DNA of 7,565 nucleotides from Alphaproteobacteria bacterium (GTDB lineage Bacteria; Pseudomonadota; Alphaproteobacteria; Rhodobacterales; Rhodobacteraceae), in NCBI GenBank assembly GCA_024277955.1, contig JAJRUE010000059.1, forward strand, positions 1 through 7,565, written 5' to 3'. The notes under the pieces were generated by a model, which was not told where the DNA came from, did no database searches, and saw only the letters and a program-made list of their open reading frames with translations. The translations under genes were made by a program, and so were the position numbers. Positions within the stretch are counted from its first letter, which is position 1; every line of letters begins with the position of its first letter. This document shows positions 1 through 6,007 of the stretch, piece after piece.

Positions 1-1
1 G

Positions 2-688
2 ATCGCCGGTTCCATGGCGGTGGCGGCGGGCCAAGCCGGGGTACAGATTGTCACCGGCGACACCAAGGTGGTCGACCGTGGCGCTTGCGACCGTCTGTTC
101 GTCAACACGTCCGGCATCGGCGTCATCCCGGCGGGGCTGGGGCTGGGGGCCGACCGGGCGCGGCCGGGCGATGCCGTGCTTGTGAACGGTCTTTTGGGCG
201 ACCATGGCGCGGCGATCCTGAACGCCCGCGGTGACATGGCGCTGAGCACGCCGATAGAAAGCGATTGCGCACCGCTGAACGGTCTGATCGAGGCGGTACT
301 GGCGGCGGCGCCTGATACACGGTTCATCCGCGATGCTACCCGCGGCGGCTTGGCCACGGTTTTGAACGAGATAGCGCTGGCATCTTGTGTAGGGATCGAG
401 ATCGTGGAGGACCAGACCCCGATCCTCCCGGAAGTCCGCGGGTTTTGTGAAATCCTCGGGCTGGATCCCCTGTATCTGGCGAACGAGGGCAAGATCGTCT
501 GCGTCGTGCCAGAGCCACAGGCCAAGGCAGCGCTTGGGGCGATGATTGGGCACAAACTTGGTGCACGAGCCGCCCGGGTTGGGCATATCACGTCGGAGCG
601 ATCTGGTCGCGTGGTGATGCAGACGGTATTTGGCGGTCAGCGGATCGTGGACATGCTGGTTGGTGAACAACTGCCGAGAATCTGCTAA
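2..688 (+). CDS. hypE: HypE, hydrogenase expression/formation protein (3' part; start lies before the window)
   Basis: Maturation factor for [NiFe]-hydrogenases. With HypF, HypE turns a carbamoyl group carried on its C-terminal cysteine into a thiocyanate, the source of the CN ligands of the active-site iron (family knowledge). The frame is open from base 2 and encodes 228 residues; HypE is usually about 340-350, so the N-terminal ATP-binding third is missing. The ATG at 14 is internal, because IVTGDTKVVD just after it is a mid-protein HypE motif. Other visible motifs are GLLGDHGAAIL, RDATRGGLATVLNEIA and LDPLYLANEGK, typical of the AIRS/PurM-like C-terminal domain. The protein ends in PRIC, so the catalytic terminal cysteine is present and the gene looks intact at this end; the stop is TAA. 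The rest of a hyp/hup cluster is expected to the left. GC in the second half (roughly 55-62% by hand count) is lower than in the genes to the right. Assignment is very secure. Confidence 0.96.
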   Translation: MAGSMAVAAGQAGVQIVTGDTKVVDRGACDRLFVNTSGIGVIPAGLGLGADRARPGDAVLVNGLLGDHGAAILNARGDMALSTPIESDCAPLNGLIEAVLAAAPDTRFIRDATRGGLATVLNEIALASCVGIEIVEDQTPILPEVRGFCEILGLDPLYLANEGKIVCVVPEPQAKAALGAMIGHKLGARAARVGHITSERSGRVVMQTVFGGQRIVDMLVGEQLPRIC

Positions 689-944
689 GAGTATGGCCGG
701 CCGGTTGCTGTGCATTCATTGCCCTGATGTGCCCCCCGGAAACCGAGCTGAGCTGAAGAACATGGATGGTTGTGCACCAATCTTCTCCGAGCGGTCATAA
801 ACTCTCTCGGAAACGCATTTCATTGAACCCGGGCAACACGAGTTGGGATTCCAAATGTTGGCCCCCAAACAACGAGGGACAGGTGGGCTGAAAAACAGAT
901 ATTCCAAGTAATATATTGTTATTCCACGAAAGCAGACGTGTCAT
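689..944. other. Intergenic spacer of lower GC between hypE and tRNA-Thr
   Basis: These 256 bases contain no gene I can support. Open frames on both strands are short, lack good ribosome-binding sites and encode nothing recognisable. GC is about 50% over 721-940 and only 14 of 40 bases over 901-940, well below the surrounding genes. ATTCCA occurs three times in the same orientation (848, 901, 921), the last two exactly 20 bases apart. A GGCCGGCC palindrome at 695-702 follows the hypE stop without a T-tract, so I do not call it a terminator. A run of five A on the + strand near 891-895 reads as TTTTT downstream of the tRNA, but I see no convincing stem before it. Confidence 0.6.
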
Positions 945-1020
945 TGGTGCCGCTGAAGGGACTCGAACCCCCGACCCCATCATTACGAATGACGTGCTCT
1001 ACCAGCTGAGCTACAGCGGC
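945..1020 (-). tRNA. tRNA-Thr (anticodon CGU)
   Basis: The complementary strand folds into a full cloverleaf of 76 nt. The acceptor stem GCCGCTG (1020-1014) pairs perfectly with CAGCGGC (955-949). The D arm is GCTC/GAGC, the anticodon stem CGTCA/TGATG closes the loop TTCGTAA, and the T loop is TTCGAGT. The anticodon is at 987-985 and reads CGU, decoding ACG (Thr). The discriminator is A and CCA is encoded (947-945). The T stem has two G-U pairs at its outer end but is otherwise normal. U36-A37 make it a candidate for t6A37 modification. It lies 45 bases downstream of the hemY-like gene in the same orientation. I see neither a clear promoter nor a terminator in that gap, so read-through from the hemD-mic60-hemY transcript followed by processing is possible. 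The 3' end faces the hypE side. Confidence 0.97.
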
Positions 1021-1065
1021 CAATGCCGGCGGCTCTTTAGCACCCTCCTTGGCGGCATGGTAGAC

Positions 1066-2610
1066 CTATTTTTCCGCGATCGCCTCTTTTGGCAGGGTCA
1101 CCACTTCGCCCAGGTCTTGCGAATCGTCCGTGGGCTCGGTCGCGTCGACTGTCACGGGGGCTTCGGGCGCCTCGGCGCCGGGTGTCGCCGGCGCCTCGGG
1201 CGTTTCCGGCGGGGCGGCTACACCGCCGTCGCTGTCTTCGCCGACGATCAGCGGCAACATCCCGGTGGACGCGGGCATCGCCACCTCGCCTTCGCTTGGC
1301 ACCCGCCAGCCCAGGGAGTCGAAACCGCCGCAGTTGCTGCACACCGGTTCCCATTTCGGATGCACCGCCTGGCAGTTGTCACAAACCCATTGCGGCCCGC
1401 GCGAAGCGGTTACTGCCCGCGTCAGCCAGCCGCGCACTACCGCATCGGGGCTGCCTTCGCCGCGCTCGATCGCCGCCATGATCGCCAGCGACCGGGCGGT
1501 GGGATCCTTTTCCACCAGATCGCCGATCGCCTTGCGCGCGGCGCCATAGTCACCGGCGGCGATCTGCAATTCAGCTTCCAGCATGCGGGTTTCGGGGTGA
1601 TCCGGGGCCGCCTTGATCAACGGCTGAAACCGCTTCAGCCTGGCCTTGGGGTCTTCGTCGGGTTCGATCGCCGCAAAGGCCGCGGCCAGATCCGGGTGCG
1701 GCTGCGCGGCCCAGGCTTTTTTCAGAACCCGCGTCGCGTTGCGCGCCTTGCCGGCGGTGATATAGGCCTGCGCCGCCATGACAGCCGCGGGGATCAGGTC
1801 GGGCGACAGGCGGTTCGCCTCGATCGCCGCGTCGCGCGCCTCGGCCGAAGACCCTTTCCGGAACACGTCGCGCGCCTGCGACAGCGCGAGAACCGCGTCG
1901 CGCCGCTTGTGCACGTCGCGCGGCAGCTGGCCGGTCTGTTTCTTGACCGCAAGCGTCTTGCGCGCGCCCTGCCAGTCTTCGTGTTCGGCCTGCAGGCGCA
2001 ACAGCACATCGCCGATCTCGCCGTGCTTCGGCTTGAGCGCAAAGGCCCGTTCCGCCAGCTTCATCGCGGTGTCGGTATCACCTTCGTCCAGCTTCTGCTT
2101 CATCAGGCCGCGGATGCCGACAAAGCGGGTGCGGTCATCCTGAAGCAGGCGTTTATACACCTCGGCGGCCTTGTGCTTGTCGCCGATCGCTTCGGCCGCC
2201 TGGGCGGTGATCAGGTTGGTCAACTCGGGCCGGCGCAGGAACTTTTCCGCCCGTGCCGCCTTGGCCATCGCCACCCTGCCCTCGCCCGACGCCAGCGCGG
2301 TCATCCCGTCGGCCAGCGCTTCGTAGCCCTTGCGTTCGCGGTTGCGGTCGAAATAGCGCGAAATCGCGGTTTCGTCGCCGTTGATGAAGCGCCAGACCGC
2401 CACCAGCAGCCCCAGCAGTTTGAGCACCACCCAGATCGCCAGAACCAGCAGCACCAGGGCGATCGCCGCCTGCAACGGGTCCAGCGTGAATTCGGTGCCG
2501 GCAAATGCGATGCGCAGGCTGCCTTCGGCTTCCGACAGGTAGATGACGCCAAAGGTCAGCCCGGCGACAGCCGCGATGAACAGGACGATCTTGAACAATG
2601 ACAACAACAT
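1066..2610 (-). CDS. hemY: HemY-like inner-membrane TPR protein (Orf52-type) with a C-terminal four-cysteine knuckle
   Basis: A 514-residue membrane-anchored TPR protein of the HemY N-terminal-domain family, which sits with heme biosynthesis genes in proteobacteria; its exact role is unresolved. It is not the protoporphyrinogen oxidase that shares the name hemY. Two hydrophobic helices (about residues 4-26 and 46-76) form the anchor, and the basic stretch after the second (RNRERKG, 89-95) suggests that the large C-terminal part is cytoplasmic. Residues about 95-400 are an alanine-rich helical repeat region of TPR character. Then C410-x2-C413-x10-C424-x2-C427 forms a rubredoxin/zinc-ribbon-like knuckle, followed by a Pro/Ala/Glu-rich tail. 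ATG 2610 is chosen because AGGGA (2623-2619) lies 8 bases upstream and the hydrophobic anchor begins at once; upstream in-frame starts would overlap the previous gene. The gap to the mitofilin-like gene is 11 bases and its TAG stop overlaps this Shine-Dalgarno, so translational coupling is likely. Confidence 0.9.
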   Translation of the reverse strand: MLLSLFKIVLFIAAVAGLTFGVIYLSEAEGSLRIAFAGTEFTLDPLQAAIALVLLVLAIWVVLKLLGLLVAVWRFINGDETAISRYFDRNRERKGYEALADGMTALASGEGRVAMAKAARAEKFLRRPELTNLITAQAAEAIGDKHKAAEVYKRLLQDDRTRFVGIRGLMKQKLDEGDTDTAMKLAERAFALKPKHGEIGDVLLRLQAEHEDWQGARKTLAVKKQTGQLPRDVHKRRDAVLALSQARDVFRKGSSAEARDAAIEANRLSPDLIPAAVMAAQAYITAGKARNATRVLKKAWAAQPHPDLAAAFAAIEPDEDPKARLKRFQPLIKAAPDHPETRMLEAELQIAAGDYGAARKAIGDLVEKDPTARSLAIMAAIERGEGSPDAVVRGWLTRAVTASRGPQWVCDNCQAVHPKWEPVCSNCGGFDSLGWRVPSEGEVAMPASTGMLPLIVGEDSDGGVAAPPETPEAPATPGAEAPEAPVTVDATEPTDDSQDLGEVVTLPKEAIAEK

Positions 2611-2618
2611 GGATTTCG

Positions 2619-2623
2619 TCCCT
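2619..2623 (-). promoter_or_regulatory. Ribosome-binding site of the hemY-like gene, overlapping the upstream stop codon
   Basis: AGGGA lies 8 bases before ATG 2610 and overlaps the TAG stop (2624-2622) of the mitofilin-like gene. It fixes the start and implies that ribosomes finishing the upstream gene are delivered to this one. Confidence 0.7.
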
Positions 2624-4031
2624 ACTCTGCCTGCTTCGCGCTGAGCGCGGCTAGTGCTGCAGCCACGTCGCGCCGCGCCTGTGCGTCGGCAACCCACTGT
2701 GCCATCTGGTCTTTTCCGGCCTGCGGCAGATCATCAAGCTGCGCCAGCGCCGCGTCCAGATCGCCTGCGCGCAACGCCGCTTCGGCGCGCGACAACACCG
2801 CGTCGGGATCGTCGCCCTGGCGCGGTTCCAGCGACCGCGCGCCCAGCTGGGTGCGCAGAAAGGCGGTGATCGGGTTGGTGTCGCCCGCTTCCAGCTGCGC
2901 GCGGGTGGCTTCGCGAAGCACCGCGCGGGCTGCGTCCGGAAAGGCGTCGCGCAGGGCCTGCAGCGTCGGCACGCCGGTTGCCGAGTGCGACACCAGCGCA
3001 TCAGGCACCGTGACGCCGGCCTCGGCCAGCACCTGGAGCTGTTCGTCAAAAGGCTGGCCGCTGTCCACCGCCGCGCGCAGCTGCGCCAGCGGCACGATTG
3101 CAGCCGCCGCCCGGGCCGCGTTTTCAGCTGCCTGCCGGGCCGCCGCCTGTTCGCGCGCCGCGGCTTCCTGGCTGGCCTTCAGCCGAGCGATTTCGGCCTG
3201 CACGCTTTCGCGCATCGCCTGCAATTCGCGTTCAAGCGCCGCTTGTCCCGCACCATCGCCGGCAACCGGCGGGGTCGGTGCCTGGGGCCGGTTTTCCAGC
3301 TCCGCCACCCGCTTGCCCAAGGCTTCGAGCGCTGCGGCAAGGCGCGCGATCTCCTGCGCTTGCGCGTCGTCGCGCTTTGCCAGATCGTCGATCTGCGAAG
3401 CATCGGCGACGCGCGCAAGCCGGTCCTGCAGCGCCGCAATCGCTGCATCGTTGCGGGCGATCAGTTTCTTTTGCTCTGCCACCACCTGCGCCAGTTTCTG
3501 CGCTTCGGTGGGGCCGCGCGAAAACGGCCAGCTGTCGTTGCCGATATATTGCGACGCGCCGAATCCGACCGCGCCGGCGACGATCCCGCCCAGAACCATC
3601 GGCACAAACCCCGCGCGCCGCCGCACCGGCTGGACCACAGAGCCCGCCGCCTCTGGTCGCCCGCCTTGCGTCGGGTCTTGGTCGGCAGGCCGCGATGACC
3701 CGCACGTCGAAGCCCCGTCCCCCGGCTGCGGCGTCGCCTGGTCCATTCCGGCGACACCGGACCCACTGCCATCACTTTTCGAAACGCTGTCGGTCGTCGC
3801 CTTGGGAGCGGTGGTCTTCGCCGCAACCGTTGGCTTGGCCTCAACCACCTTCTTCGCGGCGGCTTTTGCGGCCGGCTTTTTCGCCGGCGTTTCTTTCGTG
3901 GTCTTTTTCGCTGATTTCCCAGTGGTTTTCCGCGTGGCCTTCCCGGTGGTTGCACCCTTGGCCGTGCTTGCGCCCGTGCGCGGATTTGTGCGCGGCTTGC
4001 CAGAGTTATCGGAACTGTCGGAACTGGCCAC
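2622..4031 (-). CDS. Mic60/mitofilin-like inner-membrane protein (COG4223 type)
   Basis: Probable alphaproteobacterial homologue of Mic60/mitofilin, the mitochondrial cristae-junction protein; bacterial members are membrane-shaping proteins encoded beside heme genes (family knowledge). The 469-residue reading has four parts. There is a Lys/Thr/Ala-rich low-complexity N-terminus (about 15-80), then a Ser/Gly/Pro-rich linker ending in VRRRAG. One transmembrane helix (about 141-163) contains VLGGIVAGAVGFGA. Coiled coils follow (about 174-247 and 263-310), then a C-terminal helical domain starting near PLAQLRAAVDSGQPFDEQL (314-332). The basic N-terminus predicts N-in topology with coiled coils in the periplasm. 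Start: GTG 4031, because a strong AAGGGGGAAG (4046-4037) lies just upstream; an upstream TTG (4082) would add 17 residues but has a poor site. The gene follows hemD by 79 bases and precedes the hemY-like gene by 11. Family assignment rests on architecture, C-terminal motif and neighbourhood. Confidence 0.85.
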   Translation of the reverse strand: MASSDSSDNSGKPRTNPRTGASTAKGATTGKATRKTTGKSAKKTTKETPAKKPAAKAAAKKVVEAKPTVAAKTTAPKATTDSVSKSDGSGSGVAGMDQATPQPGDGASTCGSSRPADQDPTQGGRPEAAGSVVQPVRRRAGFVPMVLGGIVAGAVGFGASQYIGNDSWPFSRGPTEAQKLAQVVAEQKKLIARNDAAIAALQDRLARVADASQIDDLAKRDDAQAQEIARLAAALEALGKRVAELENRPQAPTPPVAGDGAGQAALERELQAMRESVQAEIARLKASQEAAAREQAAARQAAENAARAAAAIVPLAQLRAAVDSGQPFDEQLQVLAEAGVTVPDALVSHSATGVPTLQALRDAFPDAARAVLREATRAQLEAGDTNPITAFLRTQLGARSLEPRQGDDPDAVLSRAEAALRAGDLDAALAQLDDLPQAGKDQMAQWVADAQARRDVAAALAALSAKQAE

Positions 4032-4036
4032 CAGGT

Positions 4037-4046
4037 CTTCCCCCTT
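4037..4046 (-). promoter_or_regulatory. Strong Shine-Dalgarno deciding the GTG start of the mitofilin-like gene
   Basis: AAGGGGGAAG on the - strand ends five bases before GTG 4031, giving normal spacing from its core. The alternative TTG at 4082 has no comparable site, so the GTG start is preferred. Confidence 0.7.
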
Positions 4047-4050
4047 GCTC

Positions 4051-4071
4051 CAGCCCGTAAATGCCGGGCTG
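4051..4071 (-). other. Perfect 7-bp hairpin in the leader of the mitofilin-like gene
   Basis: CAGCCCG (4071-4065) and CGGGCTG (4057-4051) are exact inverted repeats around a 7-base loop. The 3' arm ends four bases before the Shine-Dalgarno. No T-tract follows, so it is not a standard intrinsic terminator. It could stabilise or mark a processing site in the hemD-mic60 transcript, or tune access to the ribosome-binding site. If translation began at TTG 4082 this would be coding sequence instead. Confidence 0.45.
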
Positions 4072-4085
4072 TCGATTCTCAATCT

Positions 4086-4114
4086 TACCTATGGTGGCGC
4101 GGATGCACCCTCAA
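4086..4114 (-). promoter_or_regulatory. Possible internal promoter between hemD and the mitofilin-like gene
   Basis: On the - strand, TTGAGG (4114-4109, overlapping the hemD stop) is followed after 17 bases by TAGGTA (4091-4086). The -35 matches 4 of 6 consensus bases, but the -10 is poor. A start near 4079 would give a leader containing the hairpin at 4071-4051. The 79-base gap in an otherwise tight operon is the main reason for suspecting a promoter. Confidence 0.25.
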
Positions 4115-4827
4115 GACCACTGCGAAATTCGACGCAGGATTTCGTCGATCATCGCCTGCGCGTCGGGGCGTGCCGCCACCGCCGCCTGCGCGGGATCCGG
4201 CCCGCGCCAGCCATCCAGCGCCGCCTGGCTGATGGCCACCAGACCCAGCGGAGCACGGCAGTCCAGACCACCGATTTTCCGGCCCAGTATCGCCGCCGAG
4301 CGGGGCGAAAAAAGGGGAAGGATCACCGGCCTGTCCCCACCTAGCAGATCGCGTGCTTTGGCGTTCAGCGGTATCGCGCGCTGGTCGTAGATCACCAGCG
4401 AATCCGTCTCTATTCCGGCGGAATTGAGCGATTTTTCCACATCCCCGCGACTGTGCTCGCCGCGCAGGAACAGCAGCCGGCCCTTGGGTGCGCGGGCGCG
4501 CAGACCGGTAATCAGGGCCTGCGCATCGCCGCCCAGCGCCTCGGCCATGGCGCCGTGTTCGCGGGCCAGCGCGGCGGTGCGTGCGCCCACGCAATAGGCC
4601 CGCCGCCCGGTCAGCCCCAGCCCGGCCGCGGCGCGTACCGCGTTTTGCGAGGTAAAGATCAACCCGTCGTATCGGTCCAGATCGCAGCGCACCGCGCGCG
4701 GCTCGATCGACAGCACCGGCGAGATCGCCACATCCACGCCGCCGTCGGCGACCTGCAGCCGTGTGGCAAAGGCGCGGGCCTGCCGGTCTGGCCGGGTCAA
4801 AAGGACGATCGGGGCGGGGCTGGTCAT
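4111..4827 (-). CDS. hemD: Uroporphyrinogen-III synthase
   Basis: Cyclises hydroxymethylbilane to uroporphyrinogen III with inversion of ring D, the last step common to heme, siroheme, B12 and bacteriochlorophyll; cytosolic. The 238-residue product has the normal family length. Visible family motifs are VLLTRP near the N-terminus (8-13), FTSQNAV (58-64), YCVGARTA (78-85), LRGE (121-124), VIYDQR (145-150), FSPRSA (173-178) and AISQAAL (198-204), in the order expected for the two-lobed HemD fold. HemD sequences diverge strongly, so the motif pattern matters more than overall identity. ATG 4827 is chosen because it places LLTRP at residues 9-13, as in typical HemD; no good Shine-Dalgarno is visible before it, so translation may be weak or leader-dependent. 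The open frame continues upstream but runs antisense across tsaD. It is the first gene of the leftward set and divergent from tsaD. hemC, its usual pathway neighbour in many bacteria, is not present here. Confidence 0.92.
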   Translation of the reverse strand: MTSPAPIVLLTRPDRQARAFATRLQVADGGVDVAISPVLSIEPRAVRCDLDRYDGLIFTSQNAVRAAAGLGLTGRRAYCVGARTAALAREHGAMAEALGGDAQALITGLRARAPKGRLLFLRGEHSRGDVEKSLNSAGIETDSLVIYDQRAIPLNAKARDLLGGDRPVILPLFSPRSAAILGRKIGGLDCRAPLGLVAISQAALDGWRGPDPAQAAVAARPDAQAMIDEILRRISQWS

Positions 4828-4909
4828 GGGGGCTGTGCGCGCGGCTCTCGGTTGAACGGGGTTGCCAAGGGTGTTACCTGCGCAAGAGTTCACGCGCAAC
4901 AGGCGGCCC
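4828..4909. promoter_or_regulatory. Divergent promoter region between hemD and tsaD
   Basis: Both flanking genes must start transcription in or near these 82 bases. For hemD (- strand), TTGCGC (4899-4894), 17 bases, then TAACAC (4876-4871) is a fair candidate. For tsaD (+ strand), TTGAAC (4852-4857), 16 bases, then TTACCT (4874-4879) is weaker at the -10. The two -10 elements would overlap, so the promoters may exclude each other. GCGCAA occurs twice (4880-4885 and 4894-4899), 14 bases apart, a possible operator or chance. I saw no clear binding site of a named regulator such as FnrL. Confidence 0.4.
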
Positions 4910-6007
4910 ATGACCCACGACCTGACCCTTCTCGGCCTGGAAAGCAGCTGCGACGATACCGCCGCCGCCGTGGTGCGCCGCCACGCAGACGGGCGCGGCG
5001 AAATCCTGGCTTCGGTCGTCGTGGACCAGACCAGCCTGCATCGTGACTTTGGCGGCGTCGTCCCCGAAATCGCTGCCCGCGCCCATACCGAAAAGCTGGA
5101 CGTGGCGGCAAAACAGGCTCTGATGCAGGCGAATCTGGGGCTTGGCGACATGGACGCCATTGCCGTCACCGCCGGCCCCGGCCTGATCGGGGGCGCGCTT
5201 TCGGGCGTCATGTTTGCCAAGGGGCTTGCCGCCGGGGCCAGCCTGCCGCTGATCGGGGTCAACCATCTCGCCGGCCACGCCCTGACGCCCCGGCTGACCG
5301 AAGGGCTGGGCTATCCCTATCTCATGCTGCTGGTTTCCGGCGGGCATTGCCAGTTTCTGCGCGTCGATGGCCCGCAGGAATTCCACCGCCTCGGAGGCAC
5401 GATCGACGATGCCCCCGGCGAAGCCTTTGACAAGGTCGCGCGGATGCTGGGCCTCGGCCAGCCCGGCGGCCCCGCGGTCGAAGCCGAAGCCCGCAGCGGC
5501 GACCCTGCGCGGTTCGCCTTTCCGCGCCCGCTGCTGGACCGTCCCGGCTGCGACATGTCGTTTTCCGGGTTGAAGACCGCAGTGCTGCGCGAACGCGACC
5601 GGTTGGTCGAGGCGTCCGGTGGGCTGCACCGCGCCGACCGGGCCGACTTGTGCGCATCCTTCCAGGCGGCGATCGCCGATGTCATGGCCGAAAAATCCCG
5701 CCGCGCGCTGGCGCTCTATCTGCAGGCCTCACCGGATGAACCCGCCTTTGCCGTGGCCGGGGGTGTCGCCGCAAACCAGGCAATTCGCGCTGTGTTAGAG
5801 ACTGTTTCGACCGAGGCAGGCGCCCGCTTTACCGCCCCGCCCCTGGCGCTTTGCACCGACAACGCGGCGATGATCGCCTGGGCCGGGATCGAAGGGTTCG
5901 CCGCAGGCCGGCAAGACGACATGACCCTGGCGGCGCGCCCGCGCTGGCCGCTTGACACCACCGCGCCGGCGATGCTGGGGTCGGGCCGCAAGGGGGCCAA
6001 GGCATGA
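4910..6007 (+). CDS. tsaD: tRNA N6-threonylcarbamoyladenosine transferase subunit TsaD
   Basis: Catalytic subunit that transfers the threonylcarbamoyl group from TC-AMP to A37 of ANN-decoding tRNAs, acting with TsaB and TsaE; essential in most bacteria and formerly annotated as the glycoprotease Gcp. The 365-residue product is slightly longer than E. coli TsaD. It starts GLESSCDDTA (9-18), the ASKHA phosphate-binding loop. Metal ligands are visible as H119 and H123 in NHLAGH and D317 in CTDNAAMIA. SGGH (143-146), DDAPGEAFDK (166-175), SFSGLKTA (217-224) and GGVAAN (284-289) are all present. ATG 4910 is chosen: a TTG at 4862 would add 16 unrelated residues, whereas MTHDLTLLGLE has the right distance to the ESSCDDT motif. 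The Shine-Dalgarno is weak (AGGCGG, 4901-4906). Its stop overlaps the gpsA start (ATGA), indicating coupled translation. The C-terminus past about 350 is a variable tail. Confidence 0.97.
   Translation: MTHDLTLLGLESSCDDTAAAVVRRHADGRGEILASVVVDQTSLHRDFGGVVPEIAARAHTEKLDVAAKQALMQANLGLGDMDAIAVTAGPGLIGGALSGVMFAKGLAAGASLPLIGVNHLAGHALTPRLTEGLGYPYLMLLVSGGHCQFLRVDGPQEFHRLGGTIDDAPGEAFDKVARMLGLGQPGGPAVEAEARSGDPARFAFPRPLLDRPGCDMSFSGLKTAVLRERDRLVEASGGLHRADRADLCASFQAAIADVMAEKSRRALALYLQASPDEPAFAVAGGVAANQAIRAVLETVSTEAGARFTAPPLALCTDNAAMIAWAGIEGFAAGRQDDMTLAARPRWPLDTTAPAMLGSGRKGAKA

Noticed and set aside
716..907. 63-codon - strand frame in the hypE-tRNA spacer
   Set aside because: No ribosome-binding site, no recognisable motif and odd composition; not supportable as a gene.
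795..983. Short - strand frame starting inside the tRNA with GSGVRVPSAAP
   Set aside because: This peptide is the familiar translation of a tRNA T arm and acceptor end, not a protein.
1023..1058. ATGCCG/CGGCAT inverted repeat between the hemY-like gene and the tRNA as a terminator
   Set aside because: The loop of 24 bases is long, the stem short, and no T-tract follows on the - strand.
1076..2470. Frequent GATCGCC strings in the hemY-like gene as a repeat family
   Set aside because: They fall in coding sequence as common high-GC codon pairs on the opposite strand and have no regular spacing.
916..2601. Long + strand open frame (over 500 codons) opposite the HemY-like gene and tRNA
   Set aside because: Antisense shadow of a high-GC gene; it begins inside the reverse complement of tRNA-Thr, has no recognisable domain, and its Arg/Gly/Ala/His-rich composition is typical of a shadow frame.
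2851..4344. Long + strand open frame opposite the mitofilin-like and hemD genes
   Set aside because: Ser/Ala/Arg-rich composition mirrors the antisense of an Ala/Lys-rich gene; it spans two well-supported genes and has no family motif.
4828..5262. N-terminal extension of the hemD frame into tsaD
   Set aside because: It runs antisense over strongly conserved TsaD motifs; HemD family length and the LLTRP motif position fit ATG 4827.
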